5,703 nt of DNA from NCBI GenBank assembly GCA_013203565.1, contig JABMPZ010000061.1, positions 1 to 5,703 of the forward strand, written 5' to 3'. Under the pieces are notes generated by a model. It was not told where the DNA came from. It saw only the letters and a list, made by a program, of their open reading frames with translations, and made no database searches. Of the stretch, positions 1 to 5,598 are shown one piece after another. The position numbers were made by a program, and so were the translations under genes. How positions within the stretch are numbered: the first letter of the stretch is position 1; each line of letters starts with the position of its first letter. The DNA comes from Parcubacteria group bacterium. GTDB taxonomy: Bacteria > Patescibacteriota > Minisyncoccia > Minisyncoccales > CG1-02-41-26.

Positions 1-80
1 ATTTAAAGGAGCAGTTTACCATATCACTTCCAGGGGGAAATAATAGGGACAGCTATTTATCGGATGAGTGGTGCGATTGA
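1..80 (+). pseudogene. Remnant of a Y1-type (IS200/REP-associated) transposase N-terminus, frameshifted and truncated
   Basis: Frame 2 from base 2 reads FKGAVYHITSRGK and then a stop at 41-43. The block GAVYHITSRG matches the conserved N-terminal strand of the Y1_Tnp superfamily (REP-associated tyrosine transposases), whose typical text is GxxYHVTSRGN. Dropping one G from the five-G run at 33-37 restores the family pattern, with SRGNNRDSYLSDE continuing to about base 68. The restored frame then ends at a TGA at 78-80. The histidine pair and catalytic tyrosine of the full enzyme are missing, so it cannot be active. The gene begins beyond the left edge. The end of family-like sequence lies next to the ribosome binding site of the rhuM gene, which suggests a recombination junction there. 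The family match is by eye from a short motif. Confidence 0.62.
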
Positions 81-84
81 GGTG
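79..84 (+). promoter_or_regulatory. Ribosome binding site that sets the rhuM start at 92
   Basis: GAGGTG lies 7 nt before the ATG at 92. The same frame is open back to a GTG at 68, but that start would add eight residues, has no such site at a useful distance, and overlaps the transposase remnant. The ATG at 92 is therefore preferred. Confidence 0.75.
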
Positions 85-91
85 TAAACTT

Positions 92-1138
92 ATGAAAAAG
101 AATAAACAGATTGCTAAACAGAACAGCTTTACAGAATTTCTGCTCTACACTACGCCAAACGGCAAGGTGAAAGTGGAGATATTTTTGCGCGATGAAACAG
201 TGTGGTTAACACAAGAAAAAATCGCTCAGCTTTTTGGAGTGCAAAGACCAGCAATCACAAAACACCTAAAAAACATCTTTGAAAGCGGAGAATTGCAAGA
301 AAATTCAGTTAGTTCCATTTTGGAACATACCACCCAACATGGTGCTATTAAAGGAAAAACTCAAAAACAAAGTGTTAAATACTACAACCTCGATGCCATT
401 ATTTCTGTAGGCTACAGAGTTAACTCTGCTCAAGCAACCCATTTTCGTATTTGGGCAACTGAACGTCTGAAAGAGTATATCATCAAAGGTTTCACGATGG
501 ATGATGAACGGCTTAAGGATCCACAGCATATTTTTGGTAAGGACTATTTTAGAGAATTACTTGAGAGAATTCGTTCGATTCGTGCTAGTGAGCGCAGGAT
601 ATACCAACAGATTACGGATATTTTTGCAGAGTGCAGTATCGACTATGATTCTCACTCTCAAACCACCAAAGACTTTTTTGCCACCATTCAAAACAAATTC
701 CACTTTGCCATAACTGGCCATACAGCCGCCGAGATTATTGATGAGCGAGCTGATCGTAAGCAACCCAATATGGGGCTTGCCACTTGGAAAAAGGCACCAG
801 TTGGCAGGATTTTGTCTGCTGATGTAACAGTAGCCAAAAACTATTTACCTGAAAAACAAATTAAAAAGCTCGAGCGAACCGTAACGGGATTTTTTGATTA
901 TATCGAAAATTTGATTGAGAATAGGCAAGCCTTTACCATGGAGGAGTTTGCCGAGAGTGTTAATAAATTCCTGACTTTCAATGAATACAGAATTTTGGAC
1001 GACAAGGGAAAGATCTCGAAGGCCAGTGCTGATAAAAAAGCTCTAGTAGAATACAAAGAATTTAATAAAACTCAGCCAATAGAGTCGGATTTTGATCGGG
1101 TGGTTAAAAAATTGATTAAAGGAGAAAAGACAAGGTGA
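92..1138 (+). CDS. rhuM: RhuM family protein (virulence-associated RhuM-like, HTH N-terminus)
   Basis: A 348-residue protein of full family length. Residues 15-60 hold a short beta segment followed by a helix-turn-helix-like stretch (TVWLTQEKIAQLFGV then RPAITKHLKNI), as expected for a DNA-binding N-terminus. Residues 98-135 (YYNLDAIISVGYRVNS, FRIWATERLKEYI) and 200-231 (NKFHFAITGHTAAEII, then NMGLATW) are text typical of the RhuM family. The C-terminal part (about 245-327) carries SADVTVAKNYL and LTFNEYRIL. The family is named after rhuM of Salmonella pathogenicity island 3. Its biochemical role is not established, and members are often found in accessory or defence-type islands. A Y1 transposase remnant directly upstream fits a mobile context. 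No frameshift or missing block is seen. The family call is firm, and any function as toxin, regulator or defence factor is open. Confidence 0.9.
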   Translation: MKKNKQIAKQNSFTEFLLYTTPNGKVKVEIFLRDETVWLTQEKIAQLFGVQRPAITKHLKNIFESGELQENSVSSILEHTTQHGAIKGKTQKQSVKYYNLDAIISVGYRVNSAQATHFRIWATERLKEYIIKGFTMDDERLKDPQHIFGKDYFRELLERIRSIRASERRIYQQITDIFAECSIDYDSHSQTTKDFFATIQNKFHFAITGHTAAEIIDERADRKQPNMGLATWKKAPVGRILSADVTVAKNYLPEKQIKKLERTVTGFFDYIENLIENRQAFTMEEFAESVNKFLTFNEYRILDDKGKISKASADKKALVEYKEFNKTQPIESDFDRVVKKLIKGEKTR

Positions 1139-1254
1139 ATCGCGAAGCGAGAGAAGGTGCCCTGGGGTAAATTCGAAGTAAAGCGAAAAAAAACCTTAAC
1201 TTGAGTAAAATATAGAATATGAAAGTAAAAAAACAGTATAAATACAATTTTAAA
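1139..1254. other. Convergent intergenic region without a clear terminator
   Basis: It separates the stop of the rhuM gene from the stop of the opposite-strand gene. A small hairpin TCGC-GAA-GCGA lies at 1140-1150, immediately after the rhuM stop. An eight-A run follows at 1186-1193, which would be a T run on the minus strand but comes before, not after, any stem for that transcript. No stem with a following U tract is seen for either gene. The rest is plain AT-rich sequence. Confidence 0.5.
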
Positions 1255-2025
1255 CTAGTATTCCTCTTCGGCCTTTTCCCAAATATCATTTTCAGGCTGG
1301 TTACTTCCAAGTATTTCCTTGGTAGTTAAATAAAAATCAATTTCTGCCTCTGATTCTTCCTCTAGTACCTGGACTATATGTTTATGTAAAAAAGTCTTAA
1401 TATTTTCATCAGGACAGAGAAGCAGTATTGATGGAAAGGAATGGCCGGTTTCTTCTTGCCAGGTGTTTTCTTCAAAGTATTCTATATATTGGGAAATCTT
1501 ACTTCGAAGCATGAATCGTGGTATGCCTTCGTCTATGATTTCTAGAAAGTACCTTTTTGTTTCATCTTTTAATTCAACTGCAATATATGCGTCAGGGTGG
1601 TTGTATGGCAGGTAGTAATGGCTTGATAAATCGGTTTTTGTAAAGAAGTGGAGTTTTTGATCTTTGATTTGACTAAATAAATATAGATAGATGTTTGCTA
1701 ATAAAACACAATGATTAATCAGTCGATTTGAGCGGGTTTTATCGCGGTAAACTCGCTTAAGAAGTTCGTTTTGGACACTTGGTTCATCTAACAGGATTTT
1801 TCGGGATTTAGTTGATAGGCAATAGATTGCAGGTTTAGTGTTATCCAATAGTTTCTTTGAGTATTTTCGACCGGTGATATTTCTTTCGGTTAGGTCTTTA
1901 AGCCAGGTATTGATTCTTCTGGGATCTTTGTGATTGAGAAGTTGTTGAATCTGAATTCTATTGAGAAACCGGAAGCGATAAAGTAATAAGAGAATTTCGA
2001 GTTGTTTGGGTGTTGTTTTTTCCAT
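1255..2025 (-). CDS. Replication-relaxation family-like protein (winged helix plus nuclease-fold-like C-domain)
   Basis: A 256-residue soluble protein. Residues 5-75 form a winged-helix-like domain: TPKQLEILLLLYRFRFLNRIQIQQLL, then RRINTWLKDLTERNI, then a wing ending AIYCLS. The opening with 'LYRFRFLNRIQIQQLL' is typical of the replication-relaxation family (PF13814). Residues 95-120 give the RSNRLINHCVLLANIYLYL helix. The PDAYI motif (P144-D145), followed by YFLEIIDEG (E162, D165) and K176 in a helix ending in Y180, follows the family's PD...LExD...K..Y order, which resembles a PD-(D/E)xK-like core. The family is named for plasmid replication and relaxation. In chromosomes it is found in mobile islands, and its reaction is not established. 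No Shine-Dalgarno sequence precedes the ATG, and the start lies inside an inverted repeat. The family call comes from motif order, not from a search. Confidence 0.72.
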   Translation of the reverse strand: MEKTTPKQLEILLLLYRFRFLNRIQIQQLLNHKDPRRINTWLKDLTERNITGRKYSKKLLDNTKPAIYCLSTKSRKILLDEPSVQNELLKRVYRDKTRSNRLINHCVLLANIYLYLFSQIKDQKLHFFTKTDLSSHYYLPYNHPDAYIAVELKDETKRYFLEIIDEGIPRFMLRSKISQYIEYFEENTWQEETGHSFPSILLLCPDENIKTFLHKHIVQVLEEESEAEIDFYLTTKEILGSNQPENDIWEKAEEEY

Positions 2026-2040
2026 AGTATTAACTATGGA
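2021..2040. promoter_or_regulatory. Perfect 8-bp inverted repeat across the minus-strand start codon (possible operator or hairpin)
   Basis: TCCATAGT, a 4-base spacer, then ACTATGGA. The minus-strand ATG (2023-2025) lies in one arm. A weak -10-like CATAGT on the minus strand (in the arm at 2033-2040) stands 7 nt before the ATG, so initiation could be leaderless. Protein binding to this site would cover both the promoter and the start. An autoregulatory operator for the winged-helix product is an inference. Confidence 0.5.
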
Positions 2041-2092
2041 CAGGTGATTAAGTTTAGTTAGTAGCCTTGCGGCATGAGTATATCATTTCCTT

Positions 2093-2110
2093 CCCTTTAT
2101 ATATAAAGGG
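2093..2110. repeat. 18-bp perfect palindrome CCCTTTATATATAAAGGG
   Basis: The sequence equals its own reverse complement, with no central spacer. It lies 68 bp upstream of the minus-strand start codon and 267 bp upstream of the plus-strand gene. It could be a protein binding site for a dimer. It is not followed by a T tract on either strand, so a terminator is unlikely. Its AT-rich core makes some chance self-complementarity likely, but the GGG/CCC ends reduce that. Confidence 0.6.
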
Positions 2111-2298
2111 TATAGGGGTAAAAGAAAAAGTAAGAAAGACGGTAATATCAATCAAATATCAAATCAAATTGTCCTAGCGGGCTGGGGCAGAAATCCAACT
2201 TCAATATTATCAAAATAGCTTATCTAAAAAATGAAATATAAATAAGGATTGTAGGTTTTGGGGTTATGATATTCTTAAGGCACAATTTAGATTAATCC

Positions 2299-2321
2299 CC
2301 ACAGTACCATTCGGTACGTGG
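2299..2321 (+). promoter_or_regulatory. Hairpin with 9-bp stem and one bulged base
   Basis: CCAC, a bulged A at 2303, GTACC, loop ATTC, GGTAC, GTGG. All nine stem pairs are Watson-Crick. It stands just before the G-run cluster and about 40 bp upstream of the promoter for the surface-protein array. No U tract follows, so it does not look like a terminator. Its role is unknown. Confidence 0.5.
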
Positions 2322-2333
2322 CAGGTAGGATTA

Positions 2334-2354
2334 GGGAGGTGGGTGGGATAGGGG
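2334..2354 (+). promoter_or_regulatory. G-quadruplex-type G-run cluster upstream of the promoter
   Basis: Four G runs with short spacers: GGG-AGGT-GGG-T-GGG-ATA-GGGG. This fits the usual pattern of four runs of three or more G with loops of 1-7 bases. It ends 7 bp before the extended -10 element and occupies the place where a -35 box would be, in an otherwise AT-rich region. Quadruplex formation is inferred from pattern only. Confidence 0.5.
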
Positions 2355-2360
2355 TGAAAT

Positions 2361-2417
2361 GTGTTAAGATTTAATTATGGAAGGTACTGCTCCACAAGTT
2401 CCTGTTACTCAAGAAGT
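2361..2417 (+). repeat. 57-bp direct repeat, copy 1 (promoter plus first 13 codons)
   Basis: Identical base for base to 4412-4468. It covers the 16 bp before the ATG and 41 bp of coding sequence. Weaker similarity extends about 9 bp further upstream (GGG[T/C]GA[A/G]A[T/C]), and downstream the two copies diverge quickly. The identity at synonymous sites points to recent duplication or gene conversion. Confidence 0.92.
2362..2376 (+). promoter_or_regulatory. Extended -10 promoter for leaderless transcription of the first array gene
   Basis: TG-T-TAAGAT (2362-2370) is an extended -10 element. TAAGAT matches four of six consensus -10 positions, and six bases separate it from the ATG at 2377. Transcription would therefore begin at or next to the start codon. 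There is no Shine-Dalgarno sequence in this gap and no TTGACA-like -35 box at the usual distance. The arrangement recurs exactly before the gene at 4428. Confidence 0.6.
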
Positions 2418-3357
2418 TCAACCTGAAGTTAAAGATGTTTCTCAAATTCCACAACAACCTCACACTGATCCTCAAACACCTCCCGAATCAACACCACCTC
2501 CAAAACCCAAGAAAAGGGAAACAAAAAAGGTCGTAATGCTTCTGATCCTCTTACCTGTTTTCGCAATCATGGCTTATGGTATTTATATTGCCACAACATA
2601 CTTCAATTGCAGCAAAATTACCCCCAAAACATGTGAGACAAATACAAAATGCAACTTTTCTCTATCTGGATTTTATTTTACCAGTGAGACGAAAGATAAT
2701 TGTTGTGGTAATGCTTTATGTGAAGAAGGTTTTGAAACAAATTCAGATTGTCCAAACGACTGCCCCAGCTGTGATGATAATAGCGTGCTAACTTTAGACA
2801 GCTTTAGTTACGAAACTCAGGAGTGTGAAAATATTGCTACCCACTATTTTATTGAGGATTTTGAGGAAGGCAAAACTAGCATAGACAAAAAAGTAAATTG
2901 GAAAATTATAGATGACCAGGGAGATAAGGTTCTTGATTGTCTGGGAAAAGAAATCGAGGGTGTACAAAATGATTGGGCAAACTTTGGATATGCAGACTGG
3001 ACTAACTATAAATCTGAACTGAACTTTAAGTTGGTGGAAAACCTTGAGGGTTTTGGATTTCACTTTTTTTCAAAAGGAGAACAGGGTTATATCGTAGACA
3101 TTCGAGAGAGAAAAATCACTTTAAAGAAAGGGGCCCAGCAAGGTAGAAGAGATGTTTCTTTAGAGCCTTTTGATTTTAAGTTAGATCAATGGTATGTGTT
3201 AAAAACAGAAAAAACAGGAAACAACATCAATATTTATATTGACGATATTCAAGTTTTCGAATACAAAGATAGTCAACCTGTTGATACAGGCCAATTACGC
3301 ATAGAAACATTTGGGGACGGGCATGTCAGACTTGATGATATTTCCATATCAAAATGA
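2377..3357 (+). CDS. Membrane-anchored Cys-rich protein with concanavalin-A-like C-terminal domain
   Basis: A 326-residue protein in three parts. Residues 1-51 are a proline- and glutamine-rich tail ending in a basic patch (KPKKRETKK). Residues 52-72 are one transmembrane helix, so the tail should be cytoplasmic and the rest outside. Residues 78-150 are cysteine-rich, with CCGNALCEEGF then CPNDCPSC (Cys 109, 110, 115, 125, 129, 132). This motif recurs in secreted proteins of archaea and uncultivated bacteria and suggests disulfides. All 11 cysteines lie after the helix. Residues 158-325 look like a beta-sandwich of the concanavalin-A/DUF1080-like kind: IEDFEEG, W209 with Y211-SELNFKLV, GYIVDI, QWYVLKTEKTG, INIYIDDIQVF and a closing VRLDDISI. 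I infer carbohydrate binding, and no catalytic residues are evident. The stop overlaps the next start by four bases (ATGA). Confidence 0.85.
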   Translation: MEGTAPQVPVTQEVQPEVKDVSQIPQQPHTDPQTPPESTPPPKPKKRETKKVVMLLILLPVFAIMAYGIYIATTYFNCSKITPKTCETNTKCNFSLSGFYFTSETKDNCCGNALCEEGFETNSDCPNDCPSCDDNSVLTLDSFSYETQECENIATHYFIEDFEEGKTSIDKKVNWKIIDDQGDKVLDCLGKEIEGVQNDWANFGYADWTNYKSELNFKLVENLEGFGFHFFSKGEQGYIVDIRERKITLKKGAQQGRRDVSLEPFDFKLDQWYVLKTEKTGNNINIYIDDIQVFEYKDSQPVDTGQLRIETFGDGHVRLDDISISK

Positions 3358-4403
3358 AGCTAAAACTCCTAATTATTTTTATGATCTTGGCAGGCTTAGG
3401 TGTAGGAGGTTTTTTTGTTTATAAAAATACTTCTGCTCCTAAAGTTGAAAAAGGAGTAGTTCCAGCACCATCCAACGAAGTGCGGATTTACAAAGGCACC
3501 TGGACACCCACTTCATTATCTAAAAATTCTATAAAGCTAAATTTTGATATGCGGAAGTTGAAGGAGATGGGGGCAAATACAGTTTTCTTTCAGGGTGCCC
3601 CCGCTCAGGTCGAGCACTGCCTTGAAGGAGTTCCTCCTGATTCCAAAATTGCTAAAATAATGAAAGAAATTATTCCGATTGAAAAAGAACTTATGATTTC
3701 CAACATTCAAATCGCACACAAAAATGGTTTAAAAGTTGCCTTAACCATGTCAAAGTGTATGCCTCAATCAAAGAAGATAAGCATAGAGGCTTGGAACTCC
3801 AGAGTTGTTGAACTCGCCAAATTAGCCCAAGAGCATGAAGTTGAACTCTTTGCTCCTATGAATGAACCAGAGGTGCTGTTTGGCCCGTCGGCATCAGCAA
3901 CTTGGGGACAAGAGATTCTCCCCAAAATAAAGGAGGTTTATCACGGCAAGATTATTTGGAAGGGAGGGGCTCCTGGTGATATAGAACCTGACCCCGGAAA
4001 TCCCAATCTAACGAACTTCTCAGGATATGATTACCTTGGATTTACCCTAGGTATAGGTTCTGGTCCCGGTACACTAGAAATGTTCTCTCGAAATATTGAT
4101 AATGAACTGGATACAATGCTCAGTCTTGCAGAAAGAGACAATTGTGAAGGAGTCATGATTAGCGAATTTTATGGCAGGTTGCCCGGGGATTGGGAAGAGA
4201 GAGAATGGAATGAAGAAAAAGAGGCAAGAGCCCATGAGATTGTGCTTGAAAAGGGAAGTAAGTATGATGAGGTTGTTGGATTTTTTGTTTTAGATTTTCT
4301 TGAATTAAGTTTTTTTGGGGAAGATTTGCCAGAACTGCCTGGCCCTGAAGAGTCCTCAAAAACAGAAGAAGTGATTAGAAGATGGTTCACAGAGATTTTG
4401 TAG
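3354..4403 (+). CDS. Membrane-anchored clan GH-A-like glycoside hydrolase, short-anchor paralogue 1
   Basis: A 349-residue protein. Residues 4-23 are an N-terminal hydrophobic anchor with a short MKLK start, followed by a linker to about 43. The rest reads as a TIM barrel, with strands near IYKGTW (45-50), NTVFFQG (75-81), LKVALTMS (126-133), VELFAPMNEPE (163-173), IIWKGG (200-205), YDYLGFTLG (225-233), GVMISEF (266-272) and VVGFFVLDF (307-315). N170-E171-P172 ends strand 4 and E271 ends strand 7. These are the acid/base and nucleophile positions of clan GH-A retaining glycosidases, exactly 100 residues apart. The exact family (GH5, GH53, GH113 or none) cannot be told, and the substrate is unknown. 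The strand-8 Trp common in the clan is not present. The ATGA overlap with the upstream gene and the lack of a Shine-Dalgarno sequence suggest translational coupling. Confidence 0.8.
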   Translation: MKLKLLIIFMILAGLGVGGFFVYKNTSAPKVEKGVVPAPSNEVRIYKGTWTPTSLSKNSIKLNFDMRKLKEMGANTVFFQGAPAQVEHCLEGVPPDSKIAKIMKEIIPIEKELMISNIQIAHKNGLKVALTMSKCMPQSKKISIEAWNSRVVELAKLAQEHEVELFAPMNEPEVLFGPSASATWGQEILPKIKEVYHGKIIWKGGAPGDIEPDPGNPNLTNFSGYDYLGFTLGIGSGPGTLEMFSRNIDNELDTMLSLAERDNCEGVMISEFYGRLPGDWEEREWNEEKEARAHEIVLEKGSKYDEVVGFFVLDFLELSFFGEDLPELPGPEESSKTEEVIRRWFTEIL

Positions 4404-4411
4404 GGCGAGAC

Positions 4412-4468
4412 GTGTTAAGATTTAATTATGGAAGGTACTGCTCCACAAGTTCCTGTTACTCAAGAAGT
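4412..4468 (+). repeat. 57-bp direct repeat, copy 2 (promoter plus first 13 codons)
   Basis: Exact copy of 2361-2417 at an offset of 2051 bp. It starts 8 bp after the stop of the preceding glycosidase gene and brings a promoter, a leaderless start and the first codons of the MEGTAPQ tail. Confidence 0.92.
4413..4427 (+). promoter_or_regulatory. Extended -10 promoter, second copy, for the gene at 4428
   Basis: TG-T-TAAGAT at 4413-4421 is followed by six bases and the ATG at 4428, with no Shine-Dalgarno sequence. Only 24 bp separate this gene from the previous stop, so it may also be read through from upstream, but the copied element would give it its own promoter. The hairpin and G-run cluster found before copy 1 are absent here. 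Confidence 0.55.
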
Positions 4469-5591
4469 CCAGCCTGAAGCTAAAGAAGTACCTCAAGCTC
4501 CACAGCAACCCCCCGTTGTTCCCGAAACACCTTCTCCGCCCACAAGTCCTAAAAAGGGCTTAAAATTAGAAATTCTGATTATTTTAATAGCTTTGGTTGG
4601 CTTGAGCCTGGGAGGGTTTTTTATTTGGAAAAACTTTTTTGCTCCTGAGATAAAACAAGCAGGAAAGAAAGAAGCAGAGGAAGAGATTTTTATTTACAAA
4701 GGCGTTTGGGATCCTATATTGGGACTTGAAGATGAGAATTACCTGGCTTCCAATGTACAGAAGCTTAAAAGTCTTGGGATGAACACGATTTTCATTTCAG
4801 CCCTTCCTCCTTTTGCTGAGCCTGAGTTTGAAAAAATTGAAGAAGTTTTTTCTCCTGAGTTGCTTGAAAGACTTAAAGAAGTTATCCCAACTGAAAAAGA
4901 GTTATTAATTGATAACATCCAAACTGCTCACAGAAATGGTATGAAAGTGGCCTTAACTGTTGGGGATCCTCCTGTGGAAGAAAACGTAGATTTAGAAGCT
5001 CTTAATTCCAGAATCATTGAGGTAGCTAAATTAGCAGAAGAGTATGATGTTGAGCTTTTTACTCCTTTAAATGAACCGGAAAAATTTATTAAGAAAAATC
5101 TTGGAGCGTGGAGGCAGGAGATTCTCCACAAGGTAAAAGAGGTTTACTATGGCGAGATTGCTTGGAATGGGGCTTTCCCTGGTTTTCCTGATAAAGAATC
5201 AATATCCAAAACAGCTGAACAACCCCCGGGTGATTTTGCAGGCTATGATTATATTGGATTTGGCATGATATTAATGTCTACACAAACATTAGAAGAGTTT
5301 TCTGAACGTGTTGAAGGAGCCTTGGATTTCATGCTTGCCACGGCAGAAAGGGATGGCTGCAAGGGTGTCATAATTACTGAGTTTGGAGTGTCGATGAATG
5401 GACATTGGAGTGAAGAAGAAGTTGCCAGGGCCTATGAAATTGTGCTTGAAAAGGGAAGTAAACATGATAAAGTTTTTGGATTCTTTGCTTTCAGATTTAA
5501 TTTTTTTGAAGTGGATCTTCCGGGATTGTTTATTAAAGAGAATCTAAAAACACAAGAAGTGGTTAAAAAATATTTCACAGAGATTTTGTAG
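4428..5591 (+). CDS. Membrane-anchored clan GH-A-like glycoside hydrolase with long cytoplasmic tail
   Basis: A 387-residue protein. Residues 1-43 are a Pro/Gln-rich tail whose first 17 residues equal those of the protein at 2377. Residues 49-68 are a transmembrane helix preceded by KKGLK, giving tail in and enzyme out. From L45 on it aligns without gaps, through the anchor, with the short-anchor genes at 3354 and 5599. TIM-barrel strands lie near IYKGVW (89-94), NTIFISA (119-125), MKVALTV (172-178), VELFTPLNEPE (208-218), IAWNGAF (244-250), YDYIGFGM (273-280), GVIITEFG (313-320) and VFGFFAFRF (349-357). E216 in NEP and E318 in TEF are the expected acid/base and nucleophile of clan GH-A. In the segment around strand 3, 18 of 24 residues match the 3354 protein. 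Substrate and exact family are unknown. Confidence 0.8.
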   Translation: MEGTAPQVPVTQEVQPEAKEVPQAPQQPPVVPETPSPPTSPKKGLKLEILIILIALVGLSLGGFFIWKNFFAPEIKQAGKKEAEEEIFIYKGVWDPILGLEDENYLASNVQKLKSLGMNTIFISALPPFAEPEFEKIEEVFSPELLERLKEVIPTEKELLIDNIQTAHRNGMKVALTVGDPPVEENVDLEALNSRIIEVAKLAEEYDVELFTPLNEPEKFIKKNLGAWRQEILHKVKEVYYGEIAWNGAFPGFPDKESISKTAEQPPGDFAGYDYIGFGMILMSTQTLEEFSERVEGALDFMLATAERDGCKGVIITEFGVSMNGHWSEEEVARAYEIVLEKGSKHDKVFGFFAFRFNFFEVDLPGLFIKENLKTQEVVKKYFTEIL

Positions 5592-5594
5592 AGG
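5591..5594 (+). promoter_or_regulatory. Ribosome binding site of the last gene, overlapping the previous stop
   Basis: GAGG shares its first G with the TAG stop at 5589-5591 and lies 4 nt before the ATG at 5599. This spacing is short but usable, and it supports an operon with the gene at 4428. Unlike the two long-tail genes, this one appears to rely on a Shine-Dalgarno site. Confidence 0.6.
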
Positions 5595-5598
5595 AAAA

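Larger units (their letters stand above)
2026..2376. other. Divergent intergenic region, no gene found
   Basis: This 351-bp stretch lies between two divergently read genes. It holds the palindrome, hairpin, G-run cluster and promoter listed separately. Only very short open frames occur (for example a 10-codon frame on the minus strand starting with an ATG at about 2087), and none has family-like text. No tRNA cloverleaf or known RNA fold was recognised. A TATCAATCAAA / TATCAAATCAAA pair of short direct repeats lies at 2146-2168. Confidence 0.6.

Noticed and set aside
68..91. GTG start at 68 for the rhuM gene
   Set aside because: It overlaps the transposase remnant and has no ribosome binding site, whereas the ATG at 92 has GAGGTG at the right distance and begins with family-like length.
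305..763. Minus- and plus-strand open frames inside the rhuM gene
   Set aside because: They are shadow frames of a well-supported family gene, with no recognisable domains.
1172..1193. TTCG...CGAA stem followed by an A8 run as a terminator
   Set aside because: The stem is only 4 bp with an 8-base loop, and the run is A on the plus strand. On the minus strand the T run precedes the stem.
1139..1204. In-frame continuation of rhuM past its TGA (22 codons to the next stop)
   Set aside because: RhuM reaches its normal C-terminus before the TGA, and TGA also ends the gene at 2377. There is no sign of recoding or readthrough.
1116..1310. Open frame on the minus strand between the two convergent genes
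   Set aside because: It overlaps both real genes, has low-complexity F/L/K-rich text from AT-rich sequence, and shows no motif or start signal.
2146..2168. Short ATCAA-type direct repeats as a possible iteron or CRISPR-like array
   Set aside because: There are only two imperfect 11-12 bp units in AT-rich sequence with no spacers. That is too little for an origin or array.
2171..2200. GC-richer patch as a possible tRNA or small RNA fragment
   Set aside because: No acceptor, D or T arm pairing could be drawn and no known RNA motif was recognised.
4159..4390. Two minus-strand open frames opposite the end of the first glycosidase
   Set aside because: Both are antisense to a conserved catalytic domain, overlap each other, and have composition expected of a shadow frame.
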